DNA from: JBEVJK01 sp963791325
GTDB lineage: Bacteria; Pseudomonadota; Alphaproteobacteria; Rhizobiales; Rhizobiaceae
Reading direction: 5' to 3'
Assembly: GCA_963791325.1 (NCBI GenBank)
Contig: CAWBRU010000013.1
Span: forward strand, 1-64,000
DNA: 64,000 nucleotides
Every line of letters begins with the position of its first letter. The stretch's first letter is position 1. Positions 19,837-27,932 of the stretch are shown one piece after another. The position numbers and the translations under genes are program-made. The notes under the pieces are model-generated. The model made no database searches. It was not told the DNA's origin and saw nothing but the letters and a program-made list of their open reading frames with translations.

Positions 19837-20823
19837 ATGTCCCGCAACAGACTGCCGCTTCTCGCATTCGGCGTCTTTGCCGTGCTGGCCTTGTTTGCCG
19901 TGCCGCCGATCATCGAGGCCAGCGGCCATCCCGACCTTTACTATACGTTGACCCTGGTCTCGCTGCTCGCCGTCGCCAGCGCCGGGGTGTGGATCACCTT
20001 CTTCATCGGACGCATCAACATCGGCCAAGCTGCTTACGCGCTGATCGGCGGTTATGTTTCCGCGATCCTCGTCACCCGGCTCGGAATTTCGTTCTGGTGG
20101 ACGATCCCGGCTGCCGGCATCGTCGCGGCCTTCTTCAGCACGCTGATCGGCCTGCCGATCCTGCGGCTGCGCGGCGTCTACTTTGCCATGGTGACGCTGG
20201 TTTCCACCGAAGTGGCGCGGCTTGCGGCGCTGGCGCTGCCGATCACCAATGGCGCCAAGGGCATGGCCAACCTGCCGCTGCCGGGGCCGATCAGGCTCGG
20301 GCCGCTAACGCTGGTGCCCGATTTCGCCTCGCTGCCCAACGCCAGGCCGGCCTTTTATTACCTGGCGGTGATCATCATGCTGCTGGTTTTCGCCGGCGTG
20401 TGGCGACTCGTCAACTCGCGCATCGGCAAGCTGTTCGTGGCGCTGCAGCAGAACGAGGAGCTCGCCGCCTCGACCGGCATCAACATCGCTCGGCTGCGGG
20501 TGATCGCCTATGCGATTTCCTCCTTTCTCGGCGGTGTGGCGGGGGCGGTGTTCTCGGCGGTGTCGCAATCCATCTATCCGTCAAGCTTCACCACGCAGGA
20601 TTCGATCAATTTCATGCTCAACTGCTTCCTCGGCGGGCTCGGCTATGTGTTCGGACCCATCGTCGGCACGTTCGTGCTGCGCTTCGGCTGGGATCTCCTC
20701 TACCAGACCGCGCAGTGGCAGCTTCTGATCTATTCGGCAGTGCTGATCGCGCTGATGCTGGTGCTTCCCAACGGGCTGCTCAGCCTGCTCGGCGCGGGCC
20801 CGGCCCGGGCGCGGGGACGCTGA
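19837..20823 (+). CDS. livM: LivM-type ABC permease (importer C)
   Basis: 328-residue permease. It carries TFFIGRINIGQAAYALIGGY (the LivM region, with INIGQAAY replacing the common LSFGHAAF), LRLRGVYFAMVTL, QQNEELAASTGI and GGLGYVFGPIVGTF. The INIGQ variant suggests a subgroup different from importer B. Its TGA overlaps the ATG of the following ATPase gene (TGATG at 20821-20825). Confidence 0.92.
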   Translation: MSRNRLPLLAFGVFAVLALFAVPPIIEASGHPDLYYTLTLVSLLAVASAGVWITFFIGRINIGQAAYALIGGYVSAILVTRLGISFWWTIPAAGIVAAFFSTLIGLPILRLRGVYFAMVTLVSTEVARLAALALPITNGAKGMANLPLPGPIRLGPLTLVPDFASLPNARPAFYYLAVIIMLLVFAGVWRLVNSRIGKLFVALQQNEELAASTGINIARLRVIAYAISSFLGGVAGAVFSAVSQSIYPSSFTTQDSINFMLNCFLGGLGYVFGPIVGTFVLRFGWDLLYQTAQWQLLIYSAVLIALMLVLPNGLLSLLGAGPARARGR

Positions 20824-21605
20824 TGCCCGAGGCGATCCTGCAAGTCCACAATCTCACCAAGCGCTATGGCGGCCTGGTGGCGGTGAACAACATCTCGTTC
20901 GATCTCAGAGAGCGGGAAATCCTGAGCGTCATCGGGCCGAACGGTGCCGGAAAGTCGACGCTGTTCAAGCTGATCGCCTCGTTCGTCAAGCCGAGTTCCG
21001 GGCGCGTGGTGTTTGAGGGCGACGTGATCTCGGGCAGAGCGCCGCATCTCGTGGCTCGCCGCGGCGTGGTGCGGACCTTCCAGGAGGCCACTATCTTCAA
21101 GGGGCTGACGGTGCGCGACAATGTCATCGTGGCGCATCACCTGCGCAGCCGCGCCAACCTGCTGGCGTTCTATCTCGGCACCGGGCTGGCCCGCGCCGAC
21201 GAGGCGGAATTCGGCCGCTCGGCCGACGAGATCCTGGAATTCCTCGGGCTCGGCGGACTGCGCGACGAAGAGGCGGCGAGCCTGCCGCAGGGCCATCTGC
21301 GGGCGCTCGGCATTGCCGTGGGGCTGGCCACCGATCCGAAGGTGCTGCTGCTCGACGAACCGTTTGCCGGCATGAACCACGACGAGACCATGCATGCCGT
21401 CGACCTGGTGCGCGGCGTGCGCGAGCGCGGGGTGACGGTGATGCTGGTCGAGCACGACATGCCGGCGGTGATGAAGATCTCGGACCGCATCGTGGTGCTC
21501 AATTTCGGTCAGATGATCGCTCAGGGAACGCCGGCCGAAATTCAGAAGGACGAGAAGGTGATCGAAGCCTATCTCGGCGTCGAAGACGAGACGATCGGGA
21601 TTTAG
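20823..21605 (+). CDS. livG: LivG-type ABC ATPase (importer C)
   Basis: 260 residues. Walker A GPNGAGKST (about residues 38-46), VVRTFQEATIFKGLTV, Walker B VLLLDEPFAGMNHDE and the switch His in VEHDMPAVM are intact. The signature is SLPQGHLRALGIA rather than LSxGQ; LPxG variants occur in some Liv-type ATPases, so this marks a subgroup and not damage. A longer upstream frame (from 19824) is a shadow of the permease gene. ATG 20823 overlaps the permease stop. Confidence 0.93.
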   Translation: MPEAILQVHNLTKRYGGLVAVNNISFDLREREILSVIGPNGAGKSTLFKLIASFVKPSSGRVVFEGDVISGRAPHLVARRGVVRTFQEATIFKGLTVRDNVIVAHHLRSRANLLAFYLGTGLARADEAEFGRSADEILEFLGLGGLRDEEAASLPQGHLRALGIAVGLATDPKVLLLDEPFAGMNHDETMHAVDLVRGVRERGVTVMLVEHDMPAVMKISDRIVVLNFGQMIAQGTPAEIQKDEKVIEAYLGVEDETIGI

Positions 21606-21607
21606 CC

Positions 21608-22327
21608 ATGGCCCTTTTGCGTGTCTCGGATGCCGAGCTCTACTACGACCACGTCTATGCGCTGAAAGGCGTGTCGATCGAGGTGAACGAGGACGAGACG
21701 GTGGCGCTGATCGGCGCCAATGGGGCGGGCAAGAGCTCGATCCTCCGTGCCATCACCGGGCTGCGGAAACTGCGGGCAGGCGAGATCCATTTCGACGGCA
21801 GGCGCATCGATGGCGCTGCGCCCGACGCCATCGTCAAGATGGGCATCGCGATGGTGCCCGAGGGGCGGCGCGTGTTCCCGCTGATGAGCGTGCGCGACAA
21901 TCTCCTGATGGGTGCCTTCGTGCGCACCGACAAGGCCGGCATCGCCGACAGCCTCGAGCGTGTCCTGACGCGCTTCCCGCGGCTCAAGGAACGCTTCGGT
22001 CAGCAGGCTTCGACGCTGTCGGGAGGCGAGCAGCAGATGATGGTGATCGGCCGCGCGCTGATGACCAAGCCCAGGCTTTTGTTGCTCGACGAGCCGTCGC
22101 TCGGCGTTGCACCCAAGCTGGTGCAGGACATAGCCCGCTCGATCATTGCCATCAATCGCGAGGAGAAGGTTTCGGTGCTGTTGGTCGAACAGAATTCGCG
22201 CATGGCGTTGCGCATCAGCCAGCGGGCCTACGCGCTGACAACTGGCCGGGTCGCCCTTTCCGGAACCTCGGCCGAACTGCTCAACGACGATCGCATCCGT
22301 GCGCTTTATCTCGGGGGCGACGTCTGA
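21608..22327 (+). CDS. livF: LivF-type ABC ATPase (importer C)
   Basis: 239 residues with Walker A GANGAGKSS, VPEGRRVFPLMSVRDNLLMG, signature LSGGEQQMM, Walker B LLLLDEPSLG and VEQNSRMAL. It is complete, in contrast to the livF of importer B. It starts 2 bp after livG and its stop overlaps the racemase start by one base. It could serve importer B as well, since LivF subunits are similar; this is inference. Confidence 0.93.
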   Translation: MALLRVSDAELYYDHVYALKGVSIEVNEDETVALIGANGAGKSSILRAITGLRKLRAGEIHFDGRRIDGAAPDAIVKMGIAMVPEGRRVFPLMSVRDNLLMGAFVRTDKAGIADSLERVLTRFPRLKERFGQQASTLSGGEQQMMVIGRALMTKPRLLLLDEPSLGVAPKLVQDIARSIIAINREEKVSVLLVEQNSRMALRISQRAYALTTGRVALSGTSAELLNDDRIRALYLGGDV

Positions 22328-23067
22328 TGCGCCTGCTGGTGATCAATCCCAACACCACAAGCTCGATGACGGACAAGATCGGCGCCGCGGCACGGGCGGC
22401 GGCCTCGGCGGACACCGAGATCGTCGCGGTGAATCCGGTCTCGGGACCGCCCTCGATCGAAGGCTATTACGACGAAGTGTTCGCCGTTCCGGGGCTCATC
22501 GAGGAGATGCGGTCGGCCGGCGCGGTCGACGCCACGGTGATCGCCTGCTTCGACGACACCGGCCTCGATGCCGCGCGCAGCTACGCCGAATCTCCTGTGA
22601 TCGGCATCGGCGAAGCGGCCTTTCACATGGCCTCGCTGATTGCCGGCAAGTTCTCGGTCGTGACGACGCTCGGCCGCTCGATTCCGGTGATCGAGCACAA
22701 TCTTGTCCGCTACGGCCTGCGCAGCCGCTGCGCCAAAGTCCGCGCGGCGGAGGTGGCGGTGCTCGATCTCGAAATCCCCGGCTCGCCTGCCGCCGCGCTG
22801 ATCTCGCGCGAGATCGATCGCGCCATCGAGGAGGACGGTGCCGAGGCGATCGTGCTCGGATGTGCCGGCATGGCGGACCTCGCGGCCGCGCTTGCGCGCA
22901 AGCATGCCTTGCCGGTGGTCGACGGCGTGGCAGCGGCCGTCCGGCTGGCGGAATCCTTGTCTGCGCTCGGCCTCAGGACCTCCAAACGCGGCGGCTATGC
23001 CAGACCCCTCGTCAAAGCCTATGCCGGGGCGATGAAAGCCTGGTCACCCCTGCTTGAGCGGCGCTGA
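22327..23067 (+). CDS. Asp/Glu/hydantoin racemase family protein
   Basis: 246-residue cytoplasmic enzyme of the family that includes hydantoin, allantoin and aspartate/glutamate racemases. It starts with MRLLVINPNTTSSMTDKI, a hallmark of the hydantoin racemase branch. It keeps both catalytic cysteines expected of these cofactor-independent racemases: IACFDDTGLDAAR and VLGCAGMADLAAAL. Coupled to the importer C operon (TGATG overlap), it implies that the transported compound is racemised, perhaps a 5-substituted hydantoin, allantoin or another ureide. No hydantoinase or carbamoylase gene is next to it, so the reaction remains inferred. Confidence 0.85.
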   Translation: MRLLVINPNTTSSMTDKIGAAARAAASADTEIVAVNPVSGPPSIEGYYDEVFAVPGLIEEMRSAGAVDATVIACFDDTGLDAARSYAESPVIGIGEAAFHMASLIAGKFSVVTTLGRSIPVIEHNLVRYGLRSRCAKVRAAEVAVLDLEIPGSPAAALISREIDRAIEEDGAEAIVLGCAGMADLAAALARKHALPVVDGVAAAVRLAESLSALGLRTSKRGGYARPLVKAYAGAMKAWSPLLERR

Positions 23068-23130
23068 AAGTTCGCTGATTTCAAGGAAGAAACGCGCCTT
23101 GACCGCTCCCGGCGGCGGCCTTCCCTTGCC

Positions 23131-23169
23131 CGTCCAGGCGGCAGGGGTGACCGGCCTGCCGCCCGGACG
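23131..23169. terminator. bidirectional terminator-like hairpin
   Basis: Arms CGTCCAGGCGGCAGG (23131-23145) and CCTGCCGCCCGGACG (23155-23169) pair over 15 positions with a single mismatch across a 9-base loop. It lies between the racemase stop and the convergent SRPBCC gene. No long T-run follows on either side. Confidence 0.6.
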
Positions 23170-23178
23170 AACCGAGGG

Positions 23179-23622
23179 TTACTGGTTGATCTCGGGCTCG
23201 ACGAGCCTCGCCAAATTGCGCAACGATTCCTGCCAGCCGAGATAACACGCCTCGAGCGGGATCGCGTCCGGCACACCCGCCTGCGTGATCTCGACTTCGG
23301 TGCCCACCGACACTTTTTTCAGCGTCACGGTGACCTGCATCTCGCCAGGCAGATTGGGGTCGTCGAACGTGTCGGTGTAGCGCACCCGTTCGCCCTCGGC
23401 GAGCTCGACATACTTGCCGCCGAAGGCGTGGCTGTGGCCCGTGGTGAAGTTTCGGAACGACATTCTGAAGCTGCCGCCGACCCGCGCTTCCAGATGGTCC
23501 ACGGAGCAGGTGAAACCGTTCGGCGGCAGCCATTTGGCGAGCGCATCCGCTTCCACGAAAGCGCGATAGACCTTCTGCGGGCTGGTGGTCAGCACGCGGT
23601 GCAGGCGTACGGTACTTGGCAT
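23179..23622 (-). CDS. SRPBCC/AHSA1-like domain protein
   Basis: 147-residue soluble protein with the START-like helix-grip fold of the AHSA1/polyketide cyclase group. It shows MPSTVRLHRVLTTSPQKVYR at the N-terminus, then DALAKWLPPNGFTCSV, GGSFRMSFRN and a C-terminal GWQESLRNLARLVEPEI, all usual for this group. A longer open frame to 23880 lacks similarity upstream of 23622. These proteins bind hydrophobic ligands or act as stress-linked factors; nothing here shows the ligand. It stands alone between convergent and same-strand neighbours. Confidence 0.85.
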   Translation of the reverse strand: MPSTVRLHRVLTTSPQKVYRAFVEADALAKWLPPNGFTCSVDHLEARVGGSFRMSFRNFTTGHSHAFGGKYVELAEGERVRYTDTFDDPNLPGEMQVTVTLKKVSVGTEVEITQAGVPDAIPLEACYLGWQESLRNLARLVEPEINQ

Positions 23623-23782
23623 GGACGTTGTCCTTCTTGATCGACTGGGTGAATGCCTCAAGGACGAACGAGGCTCTGCCGGTCCGACACGGACCGAAGT
23701 CGCCTGGATGGAAAATTTCTGAGCTCCGCACCAGCGAGGCCGGGAGGCTGCGACAGCGGGGCGCGTTATGCGGCTCGGCGGC

Positions 23783-24481
23783 TCAGTCCGGGGCGATGCC
23801 GGTCTGCTTCTCGCGCACGAATTCCGAAACCCGATGCCCAACCGCCAGGATATGCCGTTCGACCGCCTTGGCCAGTGCACCGGGCTTCGGCGAACGGATG
23901 GCTTCGACGATCTCCAGGTGTTCCTGCAGCGCCAGCTTGGTGTGGCCGACCCGCTTGCCGAAGAAGTTCATCACGCGCTTGAGCTGCGATTCCAGCTTGG
24001 CGAGCTGGCCGACGATCAGCCGATTGCCGCAGCGGCCGATGAACAGCTGGTGAAATTCGAAATCGGCATCATTGAACGGCTGAACGTTGCGCCGATCGAG
24101 CTCTGCCGCGAGCTGATCGAACTTCGAGCTCACGCGCTCGATGTCCTTGAGCGAGATCAGCCCCTCAGACCTGTCGGCGGCGAACTTCTCCAGCACACAG
24201 CGGAACTCGTAAAGCTCCAGCACCTTCTCGGCCGTGATCGGCGCCACTCGGCGCCGCCCGTCTTGGGTCTCGATGAAGCCTTCTTCCTCGAGCCGCCGGA
24301 CGGCCTCGCGCAGCGGCGACCGGCTGATGCCGAGCCGGCGGGCAATGTCGGCCTCGACGAAGGGCACGCCGGGCTGGAGCTGACAGCTGATGATCAGCTG
24401 TCGGATGCTCTCATAGGTCTGATCGGAGATAAGCTCCGGGCGAGCCAGCGGTTGAATCGCGCTTTCGTTGGTCAGGGTCAT
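23783..24481 (-). CDS. GntR family (FCD) transcriptional regulator
   Basis: 232 residues from ATG 24481; upstream frame to 24646 is non-homologous. The winged helix is YESIRQLIISCQLQPG, IARRLGISRSPLREAVRRLE and EEEGFIETQDGRRRVAP. The FCD domain follows, with ELYEFRCVLEKFAADR and histidines in FEFHQLFIGRCG, EHLEIVEAIR and VERHILAVGH. It is divergent from the M24/RraA/sugar importer operon (D). The shared 287-bp promoter region has two matching TGTCGACAG-type sites, so it most likely controls that operon and itself. Confidence 0.9.
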   Translation of the reverse strand: MTLTNESAIQPLARPELISDQTYESIRQLIISCQLQPGVPFVEADIARRLGISRSPLREAVRRLEEEGFIETQDGRRRVAPITAEKVLELYEFRCVLEKFAADRSEGLISLKDIERVSSKFDQLAAELDRRNVQPFNDADFEFHQLFIGRCGNRLIVGQLAKLESQLKRVMNFFGKRVGHTKLALQEHLEIVEAIRSPKPGALAKAVERHILAVGHRVSEFVREKQTGIAPD

Positions 24482-24574
24482 GATCTTAGGACCGGAGAAG
24501 CCCCGTCCTGTTTCCCAGGAACAAGGCGCATGATGGAGAAGAAACGCACGTATTCTAACAACAATCGACCAATC

Positions 24575-24588
24575 TGTCGACAGTCGAC
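24575..24588. promoter_or_regulatory. operator copy 1, TGTCGACA palindrome with CGAC extension
   Basis: TGTCGACAGTCGAC. The palindrome CTGTCGACAG is at 24574-24583. The 14-base sequence recurs with one mismatch at 24720-24733, same orientation, 145 bases away. It lies upstream of the FCD regulator gene, suggesting autoregulation. Confidence 0.65.
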
Positions 24589-24719
24589 GAGAGCCTGAGG
24601 CTGATAGGGAAATTATGAGTAATAACCGATAGTTAGGGCATTTCAAGATCGGAGTTGCGCCGACTGAGTTCTCCGGACGACAGGAAAAGCATCGTTTCGG
24701 CGAGCTAATTTTTTCTACT

Positions 24720-24733
24720 TGTCGACAGCCGAC
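24720..24733. promoter_or_regulatory. operator copy 2, TGTCGACA palindrome with CGAC extension
   Basis: TGTCGACAGCCGAC, one mismatch from copy 1. It lies 35 bases before the preferred ATG of the M24 gene, where it would overlap the start of the operon D transcript or its promoter. Repression with release by a pathway intermediate is the expected mode for this regulator class. Confidence 0.65.
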
Positions 24734-24767
24734 AGATGTGTCAGTGAATGCCGGCTTCGGGAAGCCA

Positions 24768-25976
24768 ATGAGCTGTGATCAGATGTCGATGAACGTGGAT
24801 GACGACGAGCGGAGCCGGCGGGGGAAGATCCCCTTCGACACCGCGTTGCTGGACCGCTTGATGGACGCCGAGGGCATCGATGTGCTGCTCGCGACATCCA
24901 AGCACGCCGTCCAATATCTGCTCGGCGGCCACCGCTTCTTCTTCTTCGACTATATGGATGCGATCGGCACCAACCGCTACCTGCCGATCGTCGTCTATTT
25001 CAAGGGCCATCCCGAAAAGGCCGGCTATATCGGCAACGAGATGGAAAACTACGTCAACGACATCACCCCGTTCTGGCCGGACGATCTCGGTCTGAAAGTC
25101 TGGGGTGTCGACGACGCGATCTCGCTTGCAGTGTCCTTCATCGCCAGGAGCGGCTTGCCGGCGAAGCGGATCGGGATCGAGCAGGCCTTTCTTCCGAGTT
25201 CCGGCCTCATCGGTCTCGGGCGGCAGCTTCCGGAGGCGGAGCTCGTCGACGCGCTTTTCGTCCTCGAGCGGTTGCGGGCGAGAAAGACCAAGAGCGAGCT
25301 CGATGATCTCAGATTGGCCTCCGACCGGGTCATCGATGCGATGCTGTCCACGCTCGGCCAGATCGGCGAAGGGGCGAGCAAGAACGAGATCGTCCAGGTC
25401 ATCAAGGAGGAGGAAGTCGCCCGCGGGCTCAACTTCGAATACTGCCTGATCGCCATGGGCGCTTCGCTCAATCGCGCGCCGTCCGACCAGCGCTGGCGCC
25501 GCGGCGAGCCGCTGTCGCTGGATTCCGGCGGCAATTACGGCGGCTATATCGGCGACGTTGCACGGATGGCGGTGCTCGGGGAGCCCGACGCGGAACTTGT
25601 CGATCTTCTGGGCGAGATCGAGGACATCCAGATGAAGGCCCGCTCGGTGGTCGCGCCGGGGACCATCGGCCGGGCGATCTACGACGCCGTCGAGGCGCCG
25701 CTGAAAGCCTCGGCCAACAGCAAACATCTGCGCTTCTGCGCTCACGGCATGGGTCTGATCACCCATGAAGCGCCACGGCTGACCAGCACCGGCCCGGTCC
25801 CTTACGAGGCGACCGATGTCGGCCGCCCGCTTGAAGCCGGCATGGTGCTGTCGATCGAGACGACGCTGCTGCACCCGAAGCGCGGCTTCATCAAGCTCGA
25901 AGATACGGTTGCCGTCATGGACGACGGCTTCGAGGCCTTCGGCGACCAGGGCCGCGGGTGGAACGTTGTCGGCTGA
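24768..25976 (+). CDS. M24 family metallopeptidase/creatinase-like protein
   Basis: 402 residues with the two-domain creatinase/Xaa-Pro aminopeptidase fold. The 'pita-bread' metal ligands are present: D252 and D263 (LDSGGNYGGYIGDVARM), H326 (HGMGLITH), E364 (SIETTLL) and E378 (KLEDT). So a dimetal hydrolase is plausible; creatinase itself lacks this metal set. ATG 24768 is used because a GTG at 24738 lies almost on the operator and has no ribosome site. It is the first gene of operon D, before RraA and Gfo/Idh genes and a sugar importer. This context hints at a C-N hydrolase acting on an imported conjugate. Confidence 0.88.
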   Translation: MSCDQMSMNVDDDERSRRGKIPFDTALLDRLMDAEGIDVLLATSKHAVQYLLGGHRFFFFDYMDAIGTNRYLPIVVYFKGHPEKAGYIGNEMENYVNDITPFWPDDLGLKVWGVDDAISLAVSFIARSGLPAKRIGIEQAFLPSSGLIGLGRQLPEAELVDALFVLERLRARKTKSELDDLRLASDRVIDAMLSTLGQIGEGASKNEIVQVIKEEEVARGLNFEYCLIAMGASLNRAPSDQRWRRGEPLSLDSGGNYGGYIGDVARMAVLGEPDAELVDLLGEIEDIQMKARSVVAPGTIGRAIYDAVEAPLKASANSKHLRFCAHGMGLITHEAPRLTSTGPVPYEATDVGRPLEAGMVLSIETTLLHPKRGFIKLEDTVAVMDDGFEAFGDQGRGWNVVG

Positions 25977-26010
25977 TCGGCAGCGCCGGGGATTGGGAGG
26001 AGAGCAGCGC

Positions 26011-26709
26011 ATGGCCGAGCCGGTGGTCTCGCGAGCAGACCTGGAACTCCTGGCGCGCTTCGACACGGCAACGGTGTGCAATGCGCTCGAAGTGCTGCGT
26101 CCGGAATGCCGGTCCGCCGGCTACACCAGGCGCCCGCTGCTGGCGGCAAGGCCCGATCTTGCGCCGGTCGTGGGCCTCGCGCGAGTCGGCGCCATCCGCG
26201 CTGCCGCAGCGCCGCGGCCGGGCTCCGTGCCGGAACGCGTCAGCTGGTACGAATATGTCGCCGCGGCCGAGCTGCCCACCATGGTGGTGATCGAGGATCG
26301 CGACGTCGAGCCCGGCACCGGTGCCTTCTGGGGCGAGGTCAACAGCCTTGTGCACAAGACGCTGGGCGCGGCCGGCTGCGTGACCAACGGCTCGTTCAGG
26401 GACGTCACCGCCCTGGCCGACGGCTTCCAGATCCTGGGCAGCCATGTCGGGCCGAGCCACGCGCATGTGCATATCGTCGAGTTCGGCAAGCCGGTGGATG
26501 TCTGCGGCATGCTCGTCCACCACGACGACATCGTGCATGCCGACTACCAGGGAGCGGTGGTGATCCCGGCCGACTGCGTCGCGGGCGTGGCCGAGGCCGT
26601 CGCCCTGGTGTCGCGGCGCGAGAAGGTCATCCTGGACGCCTGCCGCGATCGCGCCTTCAGCTTTGCGAAATTGCAGGCGGCGATGGCGCGCTCCAAGGAA
26701 ATACATTGA
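26011..26709 (+). CDS. RraA/4-hydroxy-4-methyl-2-oxoglutarate aldolase family protein
   Basis: 232 residues from ATG 26011 (GGGAGGAGAG upstream). The family includes class II aldolases that cleave 4-hydroxy-2-oxo acids, and the RNase E regulator RraA. The core motif reads GEVNSLVHKTLGAAGCVTNG followed by SFRD. The usual DGxxRD is thus NGSFRD: the Arg and last Asp are kept, the first Asp is Asn. An unusual VGPSHAHVHIVEFGKPV follows. In this operon an aldolase or related lyase role is more likely than RNase regulation. The second RraA-family gene in the window (50250-50939) has the normal motif. Confidence 0.8.
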   Translation: MAEPVVSRADLELLARFDTATVCNALEVLRPECRSAGYTRRPLLAARPDLAPVVGLARVGAIRAAAAPRPGSVPERVSWYEYVAAAELPTMVVIEDRDVEPGTGAFWGEVNSLVHKTLGAAGCVTNGSFRDVTALADGFQILGSHVGPSHAHVHIVEFGKPVDVCGMLVHHDDIVHADYQGAVVIPADCVAGVAEAVALVSRREKVILDACRDRAFSFAKLQAAMARSKEIH

Positions 26710-26767
26710 TGGGCCGGCCGGCCGCGCCAACGGCCGAACCTGACCGTGAACGAGTTGAGGAGGTCAC

Positions 26768-27892
26768 ATGACCGAGCTGAAAGTCGGGATGCTGGGCGCA
26801 GGGTTCATCGGCACCTTCCACTCCTATGCGCTGCGCCTGCAATCGCTGATCAAGCAGGCGCCGCAAGCCGACCTGCGTCTCGAGGTGATCGCCGACCGCG
26901 ACCGGCAGGCACGCCAGATGCTGATCGACCGCTTCGGCTGGAAGACGGGCGTGGGCGACTGGCAGGAGGTGCTCGGCGCCGACATCGACGTCTTCGTCAA
27001 TGCCGGGCCCAACGTCCTGCATGCGCAGCCGTCGATCGCCGCGCTCAAGGCCGGCAAGTCGGTGTTCTGCGAGAAGCCCCTGGCCATGGATGCCGCCGAG
27101 GCGTTCGAGATGTGGCGTGCGGCCGCGGCGGCAAACGCGGTCAACCAGGCGGCGTTCGTCTACCGCTTCGTTCCGGCGCTGCGCCATGCGCGCGACCTGA
27201 TCCGCGGCGGTGCGATCGGCGAGGTCACCCATTTCCGCTCCGAGTACCTGATGTCCAACTATCTGCAGCCGGATCTCGACTTCAGCTGGCGGCTGGACAA
27301 GAAGATTGCCGGCACCGGCACGTTCGGCGATCTGGGCGCGCACCACATCGATTTGGCGCGCTTTCTGGTCGGAGAGATCAGCGAAGTGGCGGCGATCGGG
27401 CGCACCGTGGTGCCGCAAGTGGCTGGCCAGAAGGTCGAGGTCGACGACGCTTTCGTGTCGGTGCTGCAGTTCGAATCCGGCCCGATCGGGGCCATCCAGG
27501 CGTCGCGCGTGGCTGGCGGTCACGGACATACGTCCGCGATCCAGGTGGACGGCACCAGGGGCTCGATCCGCTATGACGTCGCCCGCCTGAACGAGCTGGA
27601 GATCGCCGAGGGGCTCGCCTCGGGGTTCCGCACCATCCAGGTCATCAAGGAAGAGCATCCGTTCGCCGACTTCTGGTGGGAGGGTGGAGTGCAGGGCAGC
27701 CATCCGATCGGCTGGGTGGAGTGCTTCGTCCAGCAGATGAACCACTTCATCGAGGCGGTCCTCGGCAGCCATGCCGTGTCCCCGTTGGCCGCGACGTTCG
27801 AGGATGGCTACCGGGCCGTCGAGATTGCCGACACCATGATCCGCTCCTGGCAAAGCGCCCGCCGGGAGCCGGTCGAGTTTCGCTCGCTCTGA
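26768..27892 (+). CDS. Gfo/Idh/MocA family oxidoreductase (first copy)
   Basis: 374 residues. The N-terminal NAD(P)-binding Rossmann fold starts with GMLGAGFIGTFHSYAL, and the family's EKP motif is FCEKPLAM. The C-terminal domain has AGTGTFGDLGAHHIDLARF, whose Asp and His are the usual substrate/proton-relay positions. Enzymes of this family oxidise or epimerise sugars, inositols and their acids. It starts at 26768 with GAGGAGGT upstream. It sits 58 bp after the RraA gene and 40 bp before the sugar binding protein, so it belongs to operon D. Confidence 0.92.
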   Translation: MTELKVGMLGAGFIGTFHSYALRLQSLIKQAPQADLRLEVIADRDRQARQMLIDRFGWKTGVGDWQEVLGADIDVFVNAGPNVLHAQPSIAALKAGKSVFCEKPLAMDAAEAFEMWRAAAAANAVNQAAFVYRFVPALRHARDLIRGGAIGEVTHFRSEYLMSNYLQPDLDFSWRLDKKIAGTGTFGDLGAHHIDLARFLVGEISEVAAIGRTVVPQVAGQKVEVDDAFVSVLQFESGPIGAIQASRVAGGHGHTSAIQVDGTRGSIRYDVARLNELEIAEGLASGFRTIQVIKEEHPFADFWWEGGVQGSHPIGWVECFVQQMNHFIEAVLGSHAVSPLAATFEDGYRAVEIADTMIRSWQSARREPVEFRSL

Positions 27893-27932
27893 GCTTCACC
27901 TGCGCGGTACCGCGCCAATTCGGGAGGTAGCA

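Noticed and set aside
20823..21605. Damaged ATPase because the signature is LPQGH instead of LSGGQ
   Set aside because: LPxG-type signatures occur in some Liv-type ATPases and all other motifs are intact.
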